This document shows, piece by piece, positions 61,178 through 64,000 of a stretch of 64,000 bases of DNA. The first letter of the stretch is position 1. Every line of letters starts with the position of its first letter. The notes under the pieces are model-generated. The model saw only the letters and a program-made list of their open reading frames with translations. It searched no databases and was not told where the DNA came from. The translations under genes were made by a program, and so were the position numbers. Origin of the DNA: Typha latifolia (lineage: Eukaryota; Streptophyta; Magnoliopsida; Poales; Typhaceae); assembly GCA_019914945.1 (NCBI GenBank), contig CM034103.1, positions 11,718,001 through 11,782,000 on the forward strand, written 5' to 3'.

Positions 61178-63784
61178 ATGCGAAACCAATCGCGCTCTTC
61201 CCCATCTCTTCTTCTTCTTCGCCTTCTATCGAACATGGAAACGATGCCTTTGTACAAGGATCCAAATCAACCGGTGGAGTCGCGCGTCTGCGACCTCCTC
61301 TCCCGCATGACTCTAATGGAGAAGGCAGCACAGATGACCCAGATTGAGCGCTGCGTCGCCACCCCCTCCTCCCTCATGGACATCGCCGTCGGCAGCGTCC
61401 TCAGCGCCGGCGGCAGCGGCCCGAAGAAGATGGCCTCCGCCGAGGAGTGGGCCGACATGGTCGACCAGATGCAGCGGTGGGCCCTCGATTCCCGACTCGG
61501 CGTCCCCATCATCTACGGCGCCGATGCTGTCCATGGGCATAATAATCTCTACGGGGCCACCGTATTCCCACACAACGTTGGTCTCGGCGCCACCAGGTTG
61601 CTCCCTTCACCACCTCTTCAATCCCAAAATCTTTCCTTTACTTTGTCTTAGATCTGTGAGAAATTTTTGAAGAACACTGATCCAGAATGTTAGTTTGAAG
61701 GGATTTTTACATAATCGTCACTTAAAACTTTTCAAAATATCACACAATTTCTATTATATTATTTAAAATATCATAATTGATACTGATATCATTGTGCTCT
61801 TTCATAAATACCATTCTACAGTTAAATCTATCTAATTTATCACAGTCAAAACACAATTTTAGATCCAAAAAAGGCTGTTTTACTCTTACATAAATTATTA
61901 ATAGTTTAAAAGCCATCCAATACAATAATACAATAAAATACATATTATTTTCTGTGAGTTAAAATCGTTGATAAATATTTTACACTCTAAACTGAAAAAA
62001 AAAAAAAGAAACATTTTAGTTAATTATATACATATATATTAACTTTGATACTAATTATGTTAAAATTTACTTATAATGATATGTTTGAAATAGCACAATG
62101 ACTTTGGTAGCAATTCCAATATTTCGAAATATTTAAAAAGTTTTTGGTGGTAATTATGTAAGAGTCCCTATTTTTAAAGGAAGAAGAGAATGTAACTGTA
62201 GGATTTGGTCTAGTTGTGGATAACCATCATTTCTTGTTTAAGCCACCAAATTTCATACTTGCATGCGAGGTTATAAATTGAGAGCGGTATATATGCGAGA
62301 TTCTGAGGGCTACAAAGCAAGCTTTATATTTAGTTGATACATTCGCAAATAAGAGACTTTGTAAGGTTATAAATGCAAGAAACCCTTGCTTCTCTCCTTC
62401 TTTAAATTTTCATTTGTTAAAGAAAAAACATTGCGGGACCGATGGCGATCTTGATTTTGGTCATAGAGATGGAGATCTGGCACGCAGGATCGGAGAGGCA
62501 ACTGCTTTGGAAGTTAGAGCTACAGGCATTCACTGGACCTTTGCCCCTTGTGTCGCTGTGAGTTGCAACCCGGCCAATTTATCTGGATTCTTGATGCCTT
62601 TTATCCATTCGATGTGTTGTCAGTTACAAGAATCAAGTTCTCTTCATGACTGCAGGTCTGCAGAGATCCTAGATGGGGGAGGTGCTATGAGTGCTACAGC
62701 GAGGACACAGAGATAGTTCGTGGGATGACCCGCATAGTCTCTGGGTTGCAAGGATCACCTCCTGCAGGACATCCTCTAGGTTATCCTTTTGTTGCTGGAG
62801 GGTGCGTATTTTACCCCAAACACTACTCCTTTAGACCAACTAATTCACTTTAATTAACAGAAGCTAATTTATGACCAAATTTAATGCTTGCCATGTCTTT
62901 GTAGCTGCATCATTACTTGTCAAGTCACTATAGGCATGCCAGAGATACTTGTTATATTGTTCCACTGAGCTTTTTGTGTTTTCAGGAGAAATGTGATTGC
63001 TTGTGCAAAGCACTTTATTGGAGATGGAGGTACACATAAAGGAATAAATGAAGGCAATGCAGTTTGTAGCTTCGAGGAATTGGAGAGGATTCATATGATG
63101 CCTTATCTTGATTGTTTGGCTCAGGGGGTCTCTACTGTTATGGCATCATACTCTAGCTGGAATGGGAAGCAGTTGCATTCTCATCGTTTTCTCCTAACAG
63201 ATATCCTCAAGGATAAGCTGGGTTTCAAAGTACTATTAACTCACTGCAACACCATTACTTTAGTTGCTACTAATTACAAAGAAAGGAACCTTTCTGTATT
63301 TGGCAGCATCATAAGTCGGAATATGTGGAAGACCTGATTTGATTACATTTCTGCATGTCTGCCTGCAGAGTAGTTGCCCCCTGTTTCTTGTAAATCCCAC
63401 TCTGAAGATCATGTATTCTTGTTCCAGGGTCTAGTGGTATCAGATTGGGAAGGCATTGATAGGCTCTGCAATCCTCAAGGGTCAGATTATCGTTATTGCA
63501 TTTCGGCATCAATCAATGCTGGAATAGACATGGTAATAATTTATTCGGAAGTGCACTCCAGAATTATTGGTATGTCGAACTTGTAACTAAGAAATGTACA
63601 GATAATGGTGCCTCACAGATATGAAAGATTCCTAGAAGACTTGATTTTTCTGGTGGAGTCAGGGGAGATACCCATGTCAAGGATTGATGACGCTGTGGAG
63701 CGGATACTGAGGGTAAAGTTTGCTGCTGGACTCTTTGAGAAGCCCTTCTCTGATCGATCTTTGCTTGATATAGTGGGTTGCAAG
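61178..63784 (+). CDS. GH3 exo-beta-glucosidase (beta-D-glucan exohydrolase-like), N-terminal part; 3' end outside window
   Basis: Exons are 61178 (or 61235)-61596, 62467-62557, 62656-62801, 62986-63229, 63428-63532 and 63602-63784; phases agree. From the Met at 61235 this gives 377 residues, all of the first (TIM-barrel) domain. Family-3 enzymes release glucose from beta-glucans and are usually in the cell wall. Conserved stretches are [50 protein letters not shown] and [12 protein letters not shown] with the substrate-binding Lys208/His209. The catalytic nucleophile is Asp287 in GLVVSDWEG. The start is unclear: the ATG at 61235 gives no signal peptide, while the ATG at 61178 adds 19 residues with an SLLLLRLL stretch that is too short for a clear one. 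The second domain, with the acid/base Glu, is beyond the window. Intron 1 holds a MITE. Confidence 0.92.
61700..62168. mobile_element. Mutator-like MITE in GH3 intron 1
   Basis: The left end gggatttttacataatcgtc continues through aaaacttttcaaaata and is mirrored by the right end, which inverted reads gggactcttacataattacc then aaaaactttttaaata. This is an inverted repeat of about 42 bp. The flanks tagtttgaa (61691-61699) and tatttttaa (62169-62177) form a 9-bp target duplication with two changes. It is 469 bp long with no protein. Confidence 0.75.
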
Positions 63785-64000
63785 GTAACCTTAAATCTCA
63801 ACTTAACATTTTCTGCTATAGTGCTTCTCGGAATCTTTTGCCTACCTACCATTTATTCTTGATGTAATAGTAAACAAGTAAGTTTGCTCCGTCATATAGC
63901 ACATAGGGGAATAGATATGGAGCTAAATGATAGGTTGCAGGATGCCTTGGTAATGTCTGAAATCTATATAGCTCCAAGGGTTCTGTATATAGAAGGCTTA
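63785..64000 (+). other. Start of an intron of the GH3 gene
   Basis: This follows the donor gcaag/gtaacc. No further exon of the family is recognisable before the window ends. Confidence 0.5.

Noticed and set aside
1..64000. CRISPR arrays, bacterial operons, viral or organelle insertions
   Set aside because: No spaced identical repeats, no prokaryotic gene layout, and no recognisable plastid, mitochondrial or pararetrovirus genes were seen.

Overview
The window is nuclear DNA of a flowering plant. The genes have many introns with GT-AG borders, and the families are plant ones (COI1, PRISE reductase, GONST1-type transporter, CPRD49-type GDSL esterase). Several genes have very GC-rich first or only exons (PDX1, COI1 exon 1, the PRISE exons, GH3 exon 1) set in AT-rich flanks, which points to a monocot. 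The long transposon-filled introns and spacers do not look grass-like, but I cannot name the species.

Layout. 598-4250 (-): a plant-specific putative DNA-binding protein, running off the left edge. 8375-12647 (+): a METTL21-type methyltransferase in seven exons. 12930-16830: a decayed LINE split by a 2.6 kb LTR with a 5-bp target duplication. 18549-19490 (-): intronless PDX1 (vitamin B6), followed by diverged tandem copies of its 3' flank. 21010-29558 (-): a GDSL esterase with six exons and a 4.5 kb first intron holding a LINE and MITEs. 32089-33693 (+): a two-exon PRISE reductase. 36046-41469 (+): a Yippee-like zinc-binding protein with a hAT MITE in intron 2. 43755-48804 (+): a nine-exon GDP-mannose-type nucleotide-sugar transporter. 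48805-55029: gene-free, with a copia-like LTR. 55030-59362 (+): the jasmonate receptor COI1 in three exons. 61178-right edge (+): a GH3 exo-beta-glucosidase, cut by the window end.

The genes read as unrelated housekeeping or signalling loci with no shared pathway. COI1 (jasmonate sensing) and the PRISE reductase (a family with stress-inducible members) lie 21 kb apart with other genes between, and I see no evidence of a cluster. I did not find a new biological system. The most informative structures are in the repeats: the LTR nested in a LINE, a patchwork insertion inside that LTR, the PDX1 3'-flank repeat ladder, and several MITEs with visible terminal inverted repeats and target duplications in introns.

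Exon borders were set by hand from reading-frame continuity, splice signals and family conservation. There is no transcript evidence. UTR ends and transcription starts are mostly unknown.
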